A stretch of 64,000 nt of DNA. Source: Antribacter soli. Lineage in GTDB: Bacteria; Actinomycetota; Actinomycetes; Actinomycetales; Cellulomonadaceae. The stretch's first letter is position 1. Every line of letters begins with the position of its first letter. The notes under the pieces were generated by a model that had not been told where the DNA came from, did not search any database, and saw only the letters and a list, made by a program, of their open reading frames with translations. Below are positions 35,108-44,916 of this stretch, piece after piece. The stretch lies in assembly GCF_021568775.1 (NCBI RefSeq), contig NZ_JAKGSG010000011.1, positions 1 through 64,000 of the forward strand. Reading direction: 5' to 3'. A program made the position numbers and the translations under genes.

Positions 35108-36757
35108 GTGGATCTCCGGAACGCCCGATTCCTCCTGAAGTCGGTGGCGCTGTCGGCGACCGTCCTGGTCGCCGGACTCCTGGTCCTCGGTGGCTGTGCC
35201 GTGGGGACCGCCGAGGGGACCGCCCCGGTGGCCCAGGAGGTCCGGGTCAACGATCTGCCTACCCACACGGTGGTGCTCGACTCCGAGGACCCCGCCGAGC
35301 TCGCCCTGACGGCGAGCCAGATGTTCTTCGAAGCGTCACGCGTCGCGGTGCTGGCCGACGCCGCAGACGGCTCCGCGCGTGCGACCGCCGCCGCGGTCTC
35401 CGTCGCCATCGCCGCCCCCGCCCTGCTCTCGGGCGGCGGGATCTCCGGGCGCGGCCTGGCCGGCGAGCTGCGGCGCCTCGGCACCGAGACGCTGGTCGTG
35501 GTGGGCGACGGCGCCGAGGCCGCTGCGAACGAGGTGGCCGGGAACGCCGGTGCCACCGTGGTCGTCTTCGAGGGCGAGTCGCTCGAGGCCGTAGCCGAGG
35601 CCGCCACGGGTGTCACGGAAGCGGGCGGGCCGGCGTCGGGCAACGCCGACCCTGCCGCAGCCCCGCTGCCCGACCCGGCCCAGCTCGACGCCGGTGACCT
35701 CGCCGACCTGCGCGCACAGCTCCCGGACCGCGGCGAGCCCGAGCTGCTGACCGAGGTGCTCGCCCTCGTGGACCCGCAGCCGGGGCAGGAGGCGGCGATC
35801 GGCACGGTGACGGCTGCCGGTGCGGTCCCGTTCCGGGTCGCGGGCGGGGACCCCGGCGCGTCCGCGGAGGCGGTCGACATGCTCGCGGACGCCAAGGCCC
35901 TCGGCGTCGTGGCGGTCGGCGCGGGGTTCGGCTCGGCCGAGGACTTCGGGTGGCGCGTCGCCGCGGCGGAGACGGGGCACATGCTCCCGACGGGCTCGCA
36001 GCGGTTGTTCCCCGCCCGCTACGTCGCGACGCCGTACACCGTCCCGCTGAGGGGCGACGGCGCGGCCGCCGAGAGCCCCGACGAGACGGTCGCCCTGGCC
36101 GGCGAGAACGCCGCCCCGTTCACGTCGCCGGACCCGGCGGCGCCGGTCGTCGCGGCGATCGAGCTCGCCGCGGCCGTGCGCTCGCCGTCGGCGGGGGCGG
36201 ACGGGGACTACGTGACCGAGCAGCCGGCCGCTGCGCTGCAGCCCGCGATCGACGCCGCCCGCGCGGCCGGCCGGCTCGTCCTGCTCGACGTCGCACCGGG
36301 CAACCGCCCCCTCGTCGAAGAGGTGAAGGAGCTGGAGACGTTGCTCGCCCAGCCGGGCGTGGGCGTCGTCCTGCATCCCGAGCAGCGCCGGGCGGGGAAT
36401 GGTGCCCGCAGCGCGGGCGTCGTGGACGTCTCCGAGGTGCAGGCGGTGGTCGACTACCTTTCTGGTGTGGTCGCCGAGAACGCCCTCCCGCAGTCGATGC
36501 TCGTGGTGTACCAGTCCACGGCGTCGTCGGTGGTGAACCGCGCGGGGCTGACGTCGACCGCCCAGGTCGCGACGGTCTTCCTCGCGGCACGCGGCACGGC
36601 CGGCCTCGCGACGACGCCGGCCACATGGTCCGACGTCACCACCGGCCTGCCCGACGGCGTCCGCCTCGGCTGGGCGGCGCCGTCGTCGCTGCCCGACGAC
36701 GCCGTCTCGCTCCTCCCCGCCGAACCCGCCGCCCCCGACCTCGTCGCCGTCCCGTGA
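35108..36757 (+). CDS. Unrecognised lipoprotein (about 549 aa)
   Basis: A lipid-anchored protein of unknown function. The signal peptide ends in the lipobox LGGC about 30 residues in. GTG 35108 is preferred because GGAGG (35094-35098) sits 9 bases upstream. The mature part is rich in Ala, Val and Asp, with repeated alternating strand/helix segments (for example VAVLADAADGSARATAAAVS, TLVVVGDGAEAAANEVA), suggesting Rossmann-like layers; cell-wall-binding repeat 2 proteins are a distant possibility. It precedes the GH20 gene by 44 bases and may be co-transcribed. Confidence 0.75.
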   Translation: MDLRNARFLLKSVALSATVLVAGLLVLGGCAVGTAEGTAPVAQEVRVNDLPTHTVVLDSEDPAELALTASQMFFEASRVAVLADAADGSARATAAAVSVAIAAPALLSGGGISGRGLAGELRRLGTETLVVVGDGAEAAANEVAGNAGATVVVFEGESLEAVAEAATGVTEAGGPASGNADPAAAPLPDPAQLDAGDLADLRAQLPDRGEPELLTEVLALVDPQPGQEAAIGTVTAAGAVPFRVAGGDPGASAEAVDMLADAKALGVVAVGAGFGSAEDFGWRVAAAETGHMLPTGSQRLFPARYVATPYTVPLRGDGAAAESPDETVALAGENAAPFTSPDPAAPVVAAIELAAAVRSPSAGADGDYVTEQPAAALQPAIDAARAAGRLVLLDVAPGNRPLVEEVKELETLLAQPGVGVVLHPEQRRAGNGARSAGVVDVSEVQAVVDYLSGVVAENALPQSMLVVYQSTASSVVNRAGLTSTAQVATVFLAARGTAGLATTPATWSDVTTGLPDGVRLGWAAPSSLPDDAVSLLPAEPAAPDLVAVP

Positions 36758-36801
36758 GCACCGCCGGCTCGCGCCCAACCGAACCTCAGGAAGCGAGACA
36801 C

Positions 36802-38361
36802 GTGACCACCGACCTCGGAACCAGCTCCGTGACGCATGCCGTCATCCCCGCCCCGCTCGCCGTCGAGCAGGGCGATGGCACCCCGGTCCCGCTCGCCGAC
36901 GTCGTCGTCGTCGCGCCGGACGAGCGCCTCGCGGCGCTCGCCGCAGAGCTCCTCGTCCCCGCCGGGGTCACGGTCGTGGGCGCGGTCACCACTGTGACTG
37001 ACGCCGGAGCGCTCGCCGGCCCCACGACCCTGACCCTGACTCTCGACCCTGCGTCGGGCCCGGCCGGGTCCGACCACCCGGAGCGGTACACGCTGCGCGC
37101 CGCGGACGGGGCCGTCGCCGTCACGGCGCCGGAACGCGTCGGGCTGCTGCACGGCGTGCGGACCCTCGTCCGGCTCGTGGAGGGCCCGGCTCAGGACGGT
37201 GCACCCGCGGTGCGCCCCGTCGTCGTGCAGGACGAGCCGCGCTACGGCTGGCGGGGGCTGTCCCTCGACGTGGTGCGCCACTTCTTCGGCCCGGCGGACC
37301 TGCGGGCCGTCGTGGACCTGGTGGCGTCGTACAAGATGAACCGCCTGCACCTGCACCTGTCGGACGACCAGGGCTGGCGCCTGGAGATCCCGTCACGGCC
37401 GGAGCTGGTGGCGCGGTCCTCGCAGACGGCGGTGGACGGCGCCCCGGGCGGCTACCTCACCGTCGAGGAGTTCCGCGCCCTGCAGGAGTACGCGGCGGAG
37501 CGGTTCGTCACGGTGATCCCGGAGATCGACGTGCCGGGCCACGTCAACGCGGCGACCCACGCGTACGGCGAGCTCACGCCCGACGGCACGCCGACGGACG
37601 CCTACGAGGGCATCGAGGTCGGCTTCTCCCGCCTGCACCTGGACCTGCCCGCCACGGAGCCGTTCCTGCGGGACGTGCTGACCGATGTCGCGCGCATGAC
37701 GGACGGCCCGTGGGTGCACTTCGGCGCGGACGAGGTGCTCACCATGGAGGGCGCCGAGTATGCCGGGTTCATCAAGCTGTGCCAGGAGATCATCAGGGCC
37801 GCGGGCAAGATCCCCGTGGGCTGGCAGGAGGCGGGCGGCGCGCAGACCGGCTCGCACGACCACGCGGTCGCGCCGAAGCCCGAGCCGGTCGAGCCCGAAG
37901 TGATGCGGGTGCTTCCCGGCACCGTGCTCCAGTACTGGGACACGCGGCCCGACAGCGCGGTGTTCGTGCGGGCCGCAGAGGCCGGGGCGCGGTTCGTGCT
38001 CTCGCCCGCGACGTCCTGCTACCTCGACATGAAGTACGCGCCGGGGCACGAGCTGGGCATCGAGTGGGCCGGGTTCGTCGAGCTCCGCGACTCCTACGAC
38101 TGGGAGCCCGCCGAGGTGATCCCCGGCCTGCCGGAGGCCGCGCTCGAGGGCGTGTCCGCCTGCGTGTGGACGGAGACGCTCGCCACGCGTGACCAGCTGT
38201 TCTCGATGCTGCTCCCGCGGCTACCGGCGGTCGCGGAGGCCGGCTGGTCGGTGCCCGCGGCGAAGGACTGGGAGTCGTTCCGGTCCCGCGTGGCCACCGA
38301 GGCGGGGGCGTGGCGCCGCGACGGCCTCGCGTACCACCCGACGCCGCAGGTCGACTGGTAA
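36802..38361 (+). CDS. GH20 beta-N-acetylhexosaminidase
   Basis: A 519-residue glycosidase with the GH20 plan: an N-terminal alpha/beta GH20b domain (~1-135) then the catalytic barrel starting YGWRGLSLDVVRHFF. The catalytic pair is D310-E311 in HFGADEV, where most members have GGDE. NRLHLHLSDDQGWRLEI and IPEIDVPGHVNAA are also diagnostic. There is no signal peptide, so it works on imported chito-oligosaccharides or recycled wall sugars by substrate-assisted catalysis. The GTG at 36802 has AGGAAGCGAG upstream. It converges with rsmI, 12 bases away. Confidence 0.93.
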   Translation: MTTDLGTSSVTHAVIPAPLAVEQGDGTPVPLADVVVVAPDERLAALAAELLVPAGVTVVGAVTTVTDAGALAGPTTLTLTLDPASGPAGSDHPERYTLRAADGAVAVTAPERVGLLHGVRTLVRLVEGPAQDGAPAVRPVVVQDEPRYGWRGLSLDVVRHFFGPADLRAVVDLVASYKMNRLHLHLSDDQGWRLEIPSRPELVARSSQTAVDGAPGGYLTVEEFRALQEYAAERFVTVIPEIDVPGHVNAATHAYGELTPDGTPTDAYEGIEVGFSRLHLDLPATEPFLRDVLTDVARMTDGPWVHFGADEVLTMEGAEYAGFIKLCQEIIRAAGKIPVGWQEAGGAQTGSHDHAVAPKPEPVEPEVMRVLPGTVLQYWDTRPDSAVFVRAAEAGARFVLSPATSCYLDMKYAPGHELGIEWAGFVELRDSYDWEPAEVIPGLPEAALEGVSACVWTETLATRDQLFSMLLPRLPAVAEAGWSVPAAKDWESFRSRVATEAGAWRRDGLAYHPTPQVDW

Positions 38362-38373
38362 CCCGCTGACGGC

Positions 38374-39291
38374 TCAGCGGGCAGCCAGCGCCGCCGCGTA
38401 CAGGTCGCGCTTCGGCACGCCCGCGGCCTCCGCGACGGACGCCACCGCCTCCTTGAGCCGTTCCCCGGCGCCGACGCGCGCGAGCACCTCGCCGACGACG
38501 TCCTCGACCGTGGCCGCCGACGCCGGAGCGCCGCCCACGACGACGCAGATCTCGCCTCGCAGAGCGTCCTCGTCGGCCCGGGCGGCGAGGTCGGCGAGGC
38601 TGCCGCGCAGCACCTCCTCGTAGGTCTTGGTGAGCTCGCGGCACACTGCCGCCGGCCGGTCTTCGCCGAACGCGGCGGCCATGTCCGTCAGGGTTGCCGC
38701 GATCCGGTGCGGCGCCTCGAAGAAGACCATCGTCCGCGGCTCCGCGGCGAGCGCCGCGAGTGCCCGAGACCGGTCCCCGGGCTTGCGCGGCAGGAAGCCC
38801 TCGAAGGTGAACCGGTCCGTGGGAAGCCCGGACAGCGCCAGCGCGGTGAGCACGGCGCTCGGTCCCGGTGCGGCGGTGACGCGCAGCCCCCGCTCTACCG
38901 CGCGGCCCACCGCCCGGAAGCCCGGGTCCGACACGCTCGGCATGCCGGCGTCCGTCACGACGACGACGGTGCCGCCGGCCGCGACGACGTCGAGCAGCTC
39001 GTCGGCCCGCGCCGCCTCGTTGTGCTCGTGAAAGCTCACGACCCGCCCGCCGACCGGCACGCCGAGCCGCGCCGCCAGCGCGTGCAGCCGCCGGGTGTCC
39101 TCGGCCGCCACGACGTCGGCCTCCGCGAGCAGCCGCCGCAGCCGCGGCGACGCGTCCTCGGCGTTCCCGATCGGGGTCGCGGCGAGCACCAGCGCCCCGG
39201 CCTCGGTCCTCGCCCGGGTGCCCTCGGCTTCCGCCGAACGTGAGGGGCCTGCGTCGGTCGCCTCGGGCGGAACCTGGGAGAAGTCGGTCAT
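38374..39291 (-). CDS. rsmI: 16S rRNA (cytidine1402-2'-O)-methyltransferase
   Basis: A 305-residue SAM-dependent methyltransferase of the tetrapyrrole-methylase fold that 2'-O-methylates C1402 of 16S rRNA. Diagnostic segments are LAATPIGNAEDASPR, AEDTRRLHAL, VTDAGMPSVSDPGF and EAPHRIAATL. The ATG at 39291 begins a 40-residue polar extension before the domain. It is divergent from the protein mannosyltransferase gene, with 33 bases between the starts, the same arrangement as in mycobacteria. Confidence 0.95.
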   Translation of the reverse strand: MTDFSQVPPEATDAGPSRSAEAEGTRARTEAGALVLAATPIGNAEDASPRLRRLLAEADVVAAEDTRRLHALAARLGVPVGGRVVSFHEHNEAARADELLDVVAAGGTVVVVTDAGMPSVSDPGFRAVGRAVERGLRVTAAPGPSAVLTALALSGLPTDRFTFEGFLPRKPGDRSRALAALAAEPRTMVFFEAPHRIAATLTDMAAAFGEDRPAAVCRELTKTYEEVLRGSLADLAARADEDALRGEICVVVGGAPASAATVEDVVGEVLARVGAGERLKEAVASVAEAAGVPKRDLYAAALAAR

Positions 39292-39324
39292 GGAACTCAG
39301 GGTCCCACGCCCTATGCTGGCCCG

Positions 39325-41034
39325 GTGTCTCAGCCTGACGCCGCACTGAGCTCCACGACCGACCCGTATGCCGTGCGCGCCACGCCGCAGGGCGATGCCC
39401 CCGCGCCCGCGGACGTGATCCCGCCGACGCGCGACGGACTGCTGCGCGGGCTCCTCGGTGCGCGGCGCCTCACGCTCGGCACGACCGCGCGCGACCGGTT
39501 CACGGGCGTCTTCGGCGCGCTCCTCATCACGGCGCTCGCCGCCGTCGTGCGCCTGTACGAGCTGGCGCGGCCCGGCAAGCTGGTCTTCGACGAGACGTAC
39601 TACGTCAAGGAGGGCTACTCCTTCCTGCGCCTCGGCTACGAGGCCGCCTGGCCCGAGAACCCGAACCCCGCCTTCGAGGCCGGGAACGTGGACACCTACC
39701 TCGACTCGCCCGAGTACGTGGTGCACCCGCCGGTCGGCAAGTGGATGATCGCGCTCGGGATGCGGCTCATGGGCGGCGCGACCGATCCGACGTCGTGGCG
39801 GCTCGCGAGCGCGCTGATCGGTATCGCCGCCGTCTTCCTCGTCATCCGCATCGCGCGGCGCCTGTTCGCATCTACCGCGATGGGGCTGGTCGCGGGCCTC
39901 CTGATGGCGGTCGACGGCGAGGCCATCGTGCACTCGCGCACGGGCCTGCTCGACCAGTTCCTCATGTTCTGGGTCCTCGTCGCGTTCGGCTGCCTTCTCA
40001 TGGACCGCGAGTGGGCGCGACGGCGGCTCGCCGACCGGGTCGCGCAGGTCGTGGAGGCGGGCGGCGTCGTCGGCCTGTACGGACCGCCGCTCGGCTTCCG
40101 CTGGTGGCGCCTCGCCGCGGCGGTGTCGCTCGGCCTGGCCTGTGGTGTCAAGTGGTCGGGTCTGTACTTCGTGGCGGCGTTCGGCCTGCTCACCGTGATC
40201 TGGGACCTGGCGGCACGGCGTGCTGCCGGGATCCGGCGTTGGTGGGAGGACGGCCTCGTGGCGGACGGACTGCCGGCCGTGATCGTCATGCTGCCCACCG
40301 TGGTGGCCGTGTACGTCGCGTCCTGGGCCGGGTGGTTCGCCACGCGTGGCGGCTACATGCGGGACTGGGCCGAGGTGAACGCGGTGGCCGCGCCCTCGTG
40401 GTTCCCGTCCTGGACGGACGGCATCTGGGCGGCCGGGCGGTCGCTGTGGGAGTACCACGTCACCATGTGGAACTTCCACGTGGGCTTGAACTCCGAGCAC
40501 TCGTACAGGTCACACCCGATCGGGTGGATCGTGCAGTGGCGGCCCACGTCGTTCTTCTGGGAGAAGAACGCGCCCGGTCAGGGCTTCTGTCCCGCCGACT
40601 CCACCGGCGACTGCGCGAGCGCCGTGACGTCGCTCGACAACCCGCTGCTGTGGTGGCTCGCCGCGCTCGCGATCCCCGTGGTGATCGGGCTGGTGGTGCA
40701 GCTGCGCGACTGGCGCGGAACCGCCGTCCTCGTCGGCATCGCCGCGGGCTGGCTGCCCTGGTTCGCCTACTCGGCGCCCTTCGGCGATCGCACGATCTTC
40801 ACGTTCTACTCGATCGTGTTCACGCCGTTCGTGATCCTGGCGCTGGTCTACCTGTTCACCGTGTGGCTCGAGCACACCGAGCGACGGCCGGGACGGACGG
40901 GCGCCGTCCTGACGATCTTCGTCGTCGTGCTGCTGATCGTCGGCGTGAGCGTGCTCTACTACCCGATCTGGACCGCGATGCCGGTGCCGTACGAGTACTG
41001 GCACCGGCTGATGCTGCTGCCGAGCTGGATCTAA
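39325..41034 (+). CDS. Dolichyl-phosphate-mannose-type protein O-mannosyltransferase
   Basis: A 569-residue multi-pass membrane glycosyltransferase (PMT/GT39). It moves mannose from polyprenyl phosphate to Ser/Thr of exported proteins. The first external loop carries the catalytic acidic residues in FDETYYVKEGYSFL, and the VHPPVGKWMI segment is typical. About ten membrane helices follow, with the large loop around EYHVTMWNFHVGL. The GTG at 39325 is accepted by homology. It is adjacent to rsmI as in other actinobacteria. The proline-rich wall proteins near 48 kb are plausible substrates. Confidence 0.94.
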   Translation: MSQPDAALSSTTDPYAVRATPQGDAPAPADVIPPTRDGLLRGLLGARRLTLGTTARDRFTGVFGALLITALAAVVRLYELARPGKLVFDETYYVKEGYSFLRLGYEAAWPENPNPAFEAGNVDTYLDSPEYVVHPPVGKWMIALGMRLMGGATDPTSWRLASALIGIAAVFLVIRIARRLFASTAMGLVAGLLMAVDGEAIVHSRTGLLDQFLMFWVLVAFGCLLMDREWARRRLADRVAQVVEAGGVVGLYGPPLGFRWWRLAAAVSLGLACGVKWSGLYFVAAFGLLTVIWDLAARRAAGIRRWWEDGLVADGLPAVIVMLPTVVAVYVASWAGWFATRGGYMRDWAEVNAVAAPSWFPSWTDGIWAAGRSLWEYHVTMWNFHVGLNSEHSYRSHPIGWIVQWRPTSFFWEKNAPGQGFCPADSTGDCASAVTSLDNPLLWWLAALAIPVVIGLVVQLRDWRGTAVLVGIAAGWLPWFAYSAPFGDRTIFTFYSIVFTPFVILALVYLFTVWLEHTERRPGRTGAVLTIFVVVLLIVGVSVLYYPIWTAMPVPYEYWHRLMLLPSWI

Positions 41035-41113
41035 CCCTCCGTCGGAGGCTGCCACACATGTAGCGCACCTCCGGCTCGTGCTCCTCGTTGTGCGTCGGTG
41101 GCGGTCCGCCCGC

Positions 41114-41713
41114 TCAGAGCGCCGACGAGTCGAGCAGGGCCACGCCCGCCGCGTTCAGCTCCTCGCGTGCCACGACGCCCTGCTCGGGCGACACCGGGAT
41201 CGTCAGGTCACTGAGCACGCGGGCGCCGAGGCCGATGCGGCGCGCGTCGAGCGCGGTGTGCTTCACGCAGTGCGACTCGACCAGTCCCACGACGTCGACG
41301 TCCTTGACGCCCTCCTCGCGCAGGAGCGTCTCCAGCGTGCGGCCGGAGTCGTCGGCGCCGTCGAAGCCCGAGTACCCGTGCGAGTACTGGCCCTTCTTCA
41401 CGGCGTGGTCGGCGGCGAGGCCCGCGAGCGCGGGGTGCAGCTCGGCGTTCGGCGAGCCGGCGATGCCGTGCGGCGGCCAGCTGTCCACGAAGTCGGGATG
41501 GTCGCTGAAGTGCGGGCCTGGGTCGATGTGCCAGTCCTGGGTGGTGATCACCGTGGTGTACCGGTCGCGGTGCGCCGCCACGTACGCCGCGACGCGCTCC
41601 GCGATCTCGTTGCCGCCGTCGACGCCGAGCTCGCCCCCTTCGCAGAAGGTGGGCTGCACGTCCACCACGATCAGGGCCCGCCCGGCGGGGCGCTCCGTGA
41701 GGTCCTCGCTCAT
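41114..41713 (-). CDS. pncA: Nicotinamidase / pyrazinamidase
   Basis: A 199-residue isochorismatase-fold amidase that converts nicotinamide to nicotinate for NAD salvage. The catalytic triad is visible as D18 (VVDVQ), K106 or K107 (AVKKGQ) and C149 (VESHCVKHTALDA). Metal ligands are D60 and H62 (TQDWHID) and H68. The ATG at 41713 starts just before the conserved core, so a very long upstream frame is not part of it. It converges with the mannosyltransferase gene. Confidence 0.94.
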   Translation of the reverse strand: MSEDLTERPAGRALIVVDVQPTFCEGGELGVDGGNEIAERVAAYVAAHRDRYTTVITTQDWHIDPGPHFSDHPDFVDSWPPHGIAGSPNAELHPALAGLAADHAVKKGQYSHGYSGFDGADDSGRTLETLLREEGVKDVDVVGLVESHCVKHTALDARRIGLGARVLSDLTIPVSPEQGVVAREELNAAGVALLDSSAL

Positions 41714-41782
41714 GGTCCCCACTCTGCCACCTCCGCCTCCGGGGGTGCGGCGCCCTCCCGCGGAGGGCGTCGCCGGTGTTGT

Positions 41783-43024
41783 ATGGGCGGGATGAGGCTC
41801 AGACGTCCTGCGGTCGCACCTGTCCGACGCCGGTCGCCGGCCCTGGTCGGCGCAGTCGTCACCGGGGTGCTCGCCGTGGGGTTCCTCGCCGGGTGCTCCC
41901 CCTCGCAGGGGCCGGGGGTGGTGTCGCCGTCGCCTCCCGCCACGACCGGCGGCGGTGACGTGACCGCGGGAGGTGGGCCACCGGCGTCGGACATCTGGGA
42001 CGGAGCCGTCGAGGCGACGGCTGCGACCGTGGCCGACGGGCTGCCCGTGCCGTGGGGGCTGGCCCCGCTCGCCGACGGGCGGCTGCTGGTGAGCCTGCGC
42101 GACGAGGCGCGCCTCGTCGTCGTCGAGCCGGCGTCGGGGCAGGTCCTCGACGTGACCGGGCCCGGGGCGGAGCGGCTCGCGGCCGAGACGCGCCCGCGGA
42201 GCGAGGCGGGGCTCCTCGGGGTGGTCGTCGCACCGGAGGGGGAGGTCTTCGTCTACCGCACGGGAGCCGACGACAACGCGGTGCTGCGCGGGACGCTCGA
42301 CGGGGCCGTGCTCGGGCCGCTGACCGTGGTCGTGTCCGGGATCCCGGCGGCCGCGAACCACGACGGCGGACGCCTCGCCCTCGGCCCCGACGGGTACCTG
42401 TACGTCTCGACGGGCGACGCCGGCCTGCGGGACGCCGCCCAGGACCCCGGGTCGCTCGCCGGCAAGATCCTGCGCGTCACGCGCGACGGCGAGCCCGCGC
42501 CCGGCAACCCTGACCCGGCCTCGCCCGTGTGGTCGCTCGGCCACCGAAACGTCCAGGGGCTCGGCTGGGACGCGTCGGGGCGGATGTTCGCGAGCGAGTT
42601 CGGGCAGAACACCCTCGACGAGCTCAACGTCATCAAGCCGGGGGCGAACTACGGCTGGCCCGAGGTGGAGGGGCCCGGTGGCGCCTCCACGGGGTTCGTG
42701 GACCCGGTCGCGTGGTGGCCGACGACGGACGCGTCACCCTCGGGCCTGGCCGTCACCGACGAGGCCGTCTACCTGGCGGGCCTGCGGGGCGAGCGGCTCT
42801 GGCGGGTGCCGCTGCTCGGCACGCCGGACGAGGTCGCGGCCGGGACGTCGCCGGGGTTCGGGCAGCCGCAGGAGCTGCTGGCGGGGGAGTACGGACGGCT
42901 GCGCGCCGTGCTGGTCGCCGGGCCGGGTGAGCTGTACGTGCTGACGGGCAACACCGACGGGCGGGGCGACCCCCGCGAGGGCGATGACCGCCTCCTGCGG
43001 GTGACGGTGCTGCCGGCGGGGTGA
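41783..43024 (+). CDS. PQQ-dependent sugar dehydrogenase-like lipoprotein
   Basis: A 413-residue glucose/sorbosone-dehydrogenase-type beta propeller. The signal peptide ends in the lipobox LAGC (about residue 36), so the propeller is anchored outside. Diagnostic blocks are LPVPWGLAPLADGRLLV, NHDGGRLALGPDGYLYVSTGDAG, GHRNVQGLGWD and ASEFGQNTLDELN. It would oxidise an aldose if PQQ is supplied; several family members are cofactor-free or inactive. Either ATG 41783 or ATG 41792 may be the start, since neither has a clear ribosome site. It is divergent from pncA. Confidence 0.9.
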   Translation: MGGMRLRRPAVAPVRRRSPALVGAVVTGVLAVGFLAGCSPSQGPGVVSPSPPATTGGGDVTAGGGPPASDIWDGAVEATAATVADGLPVPWGLAPLADGRLLVSLRDEARLVVVEPASGQVLDVTGPGAERLAAETRPRSEAGLLGVVVAPEGEVFVYRTGADDNAVLRGTLDGAVLGPLTVVVSGIPAAANHDGGRLALGPDGYLYVSTGDAGLRDAAQDPGSLAGKILRVTRDGEPAPGNPDPASPVWSLGHRNVQGLGWDASGRMFASEFGQNTLDELNVIKPGANYGWPEVEGPGGASTGFVDPVAWWPTTDASPSGLAVTDEAVYLAGLRGERLWRVPLLGTPDEVAAGTSPGFGQPQELLAGEYGRLRAVLVAGPGELYVLTGNTDGRGDPREGDDRLLRVTVLPAG

Positions 43025-43189
43025 CCGCCGTCGGGCAGGGCTGGCGACGCCGATCAACCGAAGATGCCGGCAGACCGGCTCGCGGCCTGCTGAGGCTGTG
43101 GATAACCGCCGGGCGTCGCGGGCGGTGCCTCTAGGATGGTTCGAGGCCTCGACCGGCCCGCAACCCCCGAAGAATTGGAGCATCCCGCG

Positions 43190-44911
43190 ATGGCTCGACA
43201 CCTTGTCACCAGTGCGCTTCCGTATATCAACGGCATCAAGCACCTGGGGAACATGGTCGGGTCGATGCTTCCCGCGGACGTCTACTCGCGCTACCTGCGC
43301 CAGCGGGGTCACGACGTGCTGTACATCTGCGCCACGGACGAGCACGGCACGCCGGCCGAGCTCGCGGCGGCAGCGGCCGGGCTGCCGGTCGCGGAGTTCT
43401 GCGCGCAGGCACACGAGACGCAGAAGGCGATCTACGACGGGTTCGGCCTGTCGTTCGACTTCTTCGGCCGCAGCTCGTCGCCGCAGAACGCCACGCTCAC
43501 GCAGCACTTCGCGCGCCGCCTGAACGAGCACGGCTTCATCGAGGAGCGGGCGATCCGCCAGGTGTACTCGCCGGCCGACGGCCGCTTCCTGCCGGACCGC
43601 TACGTCGAGGGCACCTGCCCCTACTGCGGCTACGACAAGGCTCGCGGTGACCAGTGCGAGAACTGCACGCGCGTGCTCGACCCGACCGACCTGATCGAGC
43701 CTCGCTCGGCGATCAGCGGCTCCACGGACCTCGAGGTCCGGGAGACGAAGCACCTGTTCCTCCTGCAGTCGAAGCTGCAGGGCGAGGTCGAGGCGTGGAT
43801 CGACGAGAACGGCAAGGACTGGCCGCTGCTCTCGACGTCGATCGCCCGCAAGTGGCTCACCGAAGGCCTGCAGGACCGTGCGATCACCCGTGACCTGGAG
43901 TGGGGCGTCCCCGTCCCGGCGGACACCTGGCCCGACCTCGCGGCCGAGGGCAAGGTCTTCTATGTGTGGTTCGATGCGCCGATCGAGTACATCGCCGCGA
44001 CGAAGGAGTGGGCGGACGCCGCTCCCGCCGGCGAGACCCGTGACTGGAAGTCCTGGTGGTACGAGGCCGAGGACGTGCGGTACACGCAGTTCATGGCGAA
44101 GGACAACGTCCCGTTCCACACCGTGATGTTCCCGGCCACCCAGCTCGGCGTGCGCGAGCCGTGGACGATGACGGACTACGTCAAGGGCTTCTCGTGGCTG
44201 ACGTACTACGGCGGCAAGTTCTCCACGTCGCAGAAGCGCGGGATCTTCACCGACGCGGCGCTCGAGGTCCTGCCGAGCGACTACTGGCGGTACTTCCTGG
44301 TCGCGAACGCACCCGAGTCGGACGACTCGTCGTTCACGTGGGAGCACTTCGCGGGCACCGTGAACAAGGACCTCGCGGACACGCTCGGCAACTTCGTCAA
44401 CCGGGTCCTCACGTTCTCGGCGAAGAAGTTCGGTGACACGGTCCCGGCGGGCGGCGTCCCTGGCGAGGCCGAGGCGCGCCTGGGCGACGAGGTGGCCCGC
44501 CTCGTCGCGGAGCTGGAGACGCACCTGGACGCCCTGGAGTACCGCAAGGCGGCGAACGCGCTGCGGGCCCTGTGGGCGGCCGGGAACGCGTACCTGGTCG
44601 AGAAGGAGCCGTGGAAGCAGGTCAAGACGGACCCGGAGGCGGCCGCGCTGTCGCTGCGCACCGCGATGAACCTCATCCGCGTGTACGCGATCGTGTCCGA
44701 GCCGTTCGTGCCGGACACCTCTGCGACGTTGCGCGGGGTGTTCGCGCTTCCGGACGACACCGCGACGTGGGTCACGCCCGAGGACGCCATCGCGCTCGAC
44801 AAGGTCGTGCCGGGCGCCGGTCTCACGGTCCCGCCGGTCCTGTTCGCGAAGCTCACGGACGACGACGTGGCGGCGTTCCGGGAGCGCTTCGGCGGCGTTG
44901 AGAGCGCCTGA
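43190..44911 (+). CDS. metG: Methionyl-tRNA synthetase
   Basis: A 573-residue class I aminoacyl-tRNA synthetase that charges tRNA-Met. The HIGH signature is KHLG (17-20), the zinc knuckle has C143, C146, C156 and C159, and the KMSKS loop is KFSTS starting at K343. There is no C-terminal tRNA-binding EMAP domain, which is normal for this subgroup. The ATG at 43190 has TTGGAG 9 bases upstream. It is followed by tatD after 5 bases, the conserved metG-tatD-rpfB-like-rsmA-ispE order. Confidence 0.96.
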   Translation: MARHLVTSALPYINGIKHLGNMVGSMLPADVYSRYLRQRGHDVLYICATDEHGTPAELAAAAAGLPVAEFCAQAHETQKAIYDGFGLSFDFFGRSSSPQNATLTQHFARRLNEHGFIEERAIRQVYSPADGRFLPDRYVEGTCPYCGYDKARGDQCENCTRVLDPTDLIEPRSAISGSTDLEVRETKHLFLLQSKLQGEVEAWIDENGKDWPLLSTSIARKWLTEGLQDRAITRDLEWGVPVPADTWPDLAAEGKVFYVWFDAPIEYIAATKEWADAAPAGETRDWKSWWYEAEDVRYTQFMAKDNVPFHTVMFPATQLGVREPWTMTDYVKGFSWLTYYGGKFSTSQKRGIFTDAALEVLPSDYWRYFLVANAPESDDSSFTWEHFAGTVNKDLADTLGNFVNRVLTFSAKKFGDTVPAGGVPGEAEARLGDEVARLVAELETHLDALEYRKAANALRALWAAGNAYLVEKEPWKQVKTDPEAAALSLRTAMNLIRVYAIVSEPFVPDTSATLRGVFALPDDTATWVTPEDAIALDKVVPGAGLTVPPVLFAKLTDDDVAAFRERFGGVESA

Positions 44912-44916
44912 CGTCG

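Noticed and set aside
35950-36801. Extension of the hexosaminidase frame over the lipoprotein gene
   Set aside because: It is an Arg-rich shadow of the lipoprotein frame; the GTG at 36802 starts the recognisable GH20 protein.
41036-41113. Another copy of the stop-codon element between the mannosyltransferase and pncA
   Set aside because: Only about 14 bases (CGCACCTCCGGCTC) match; too short to separate from chance.
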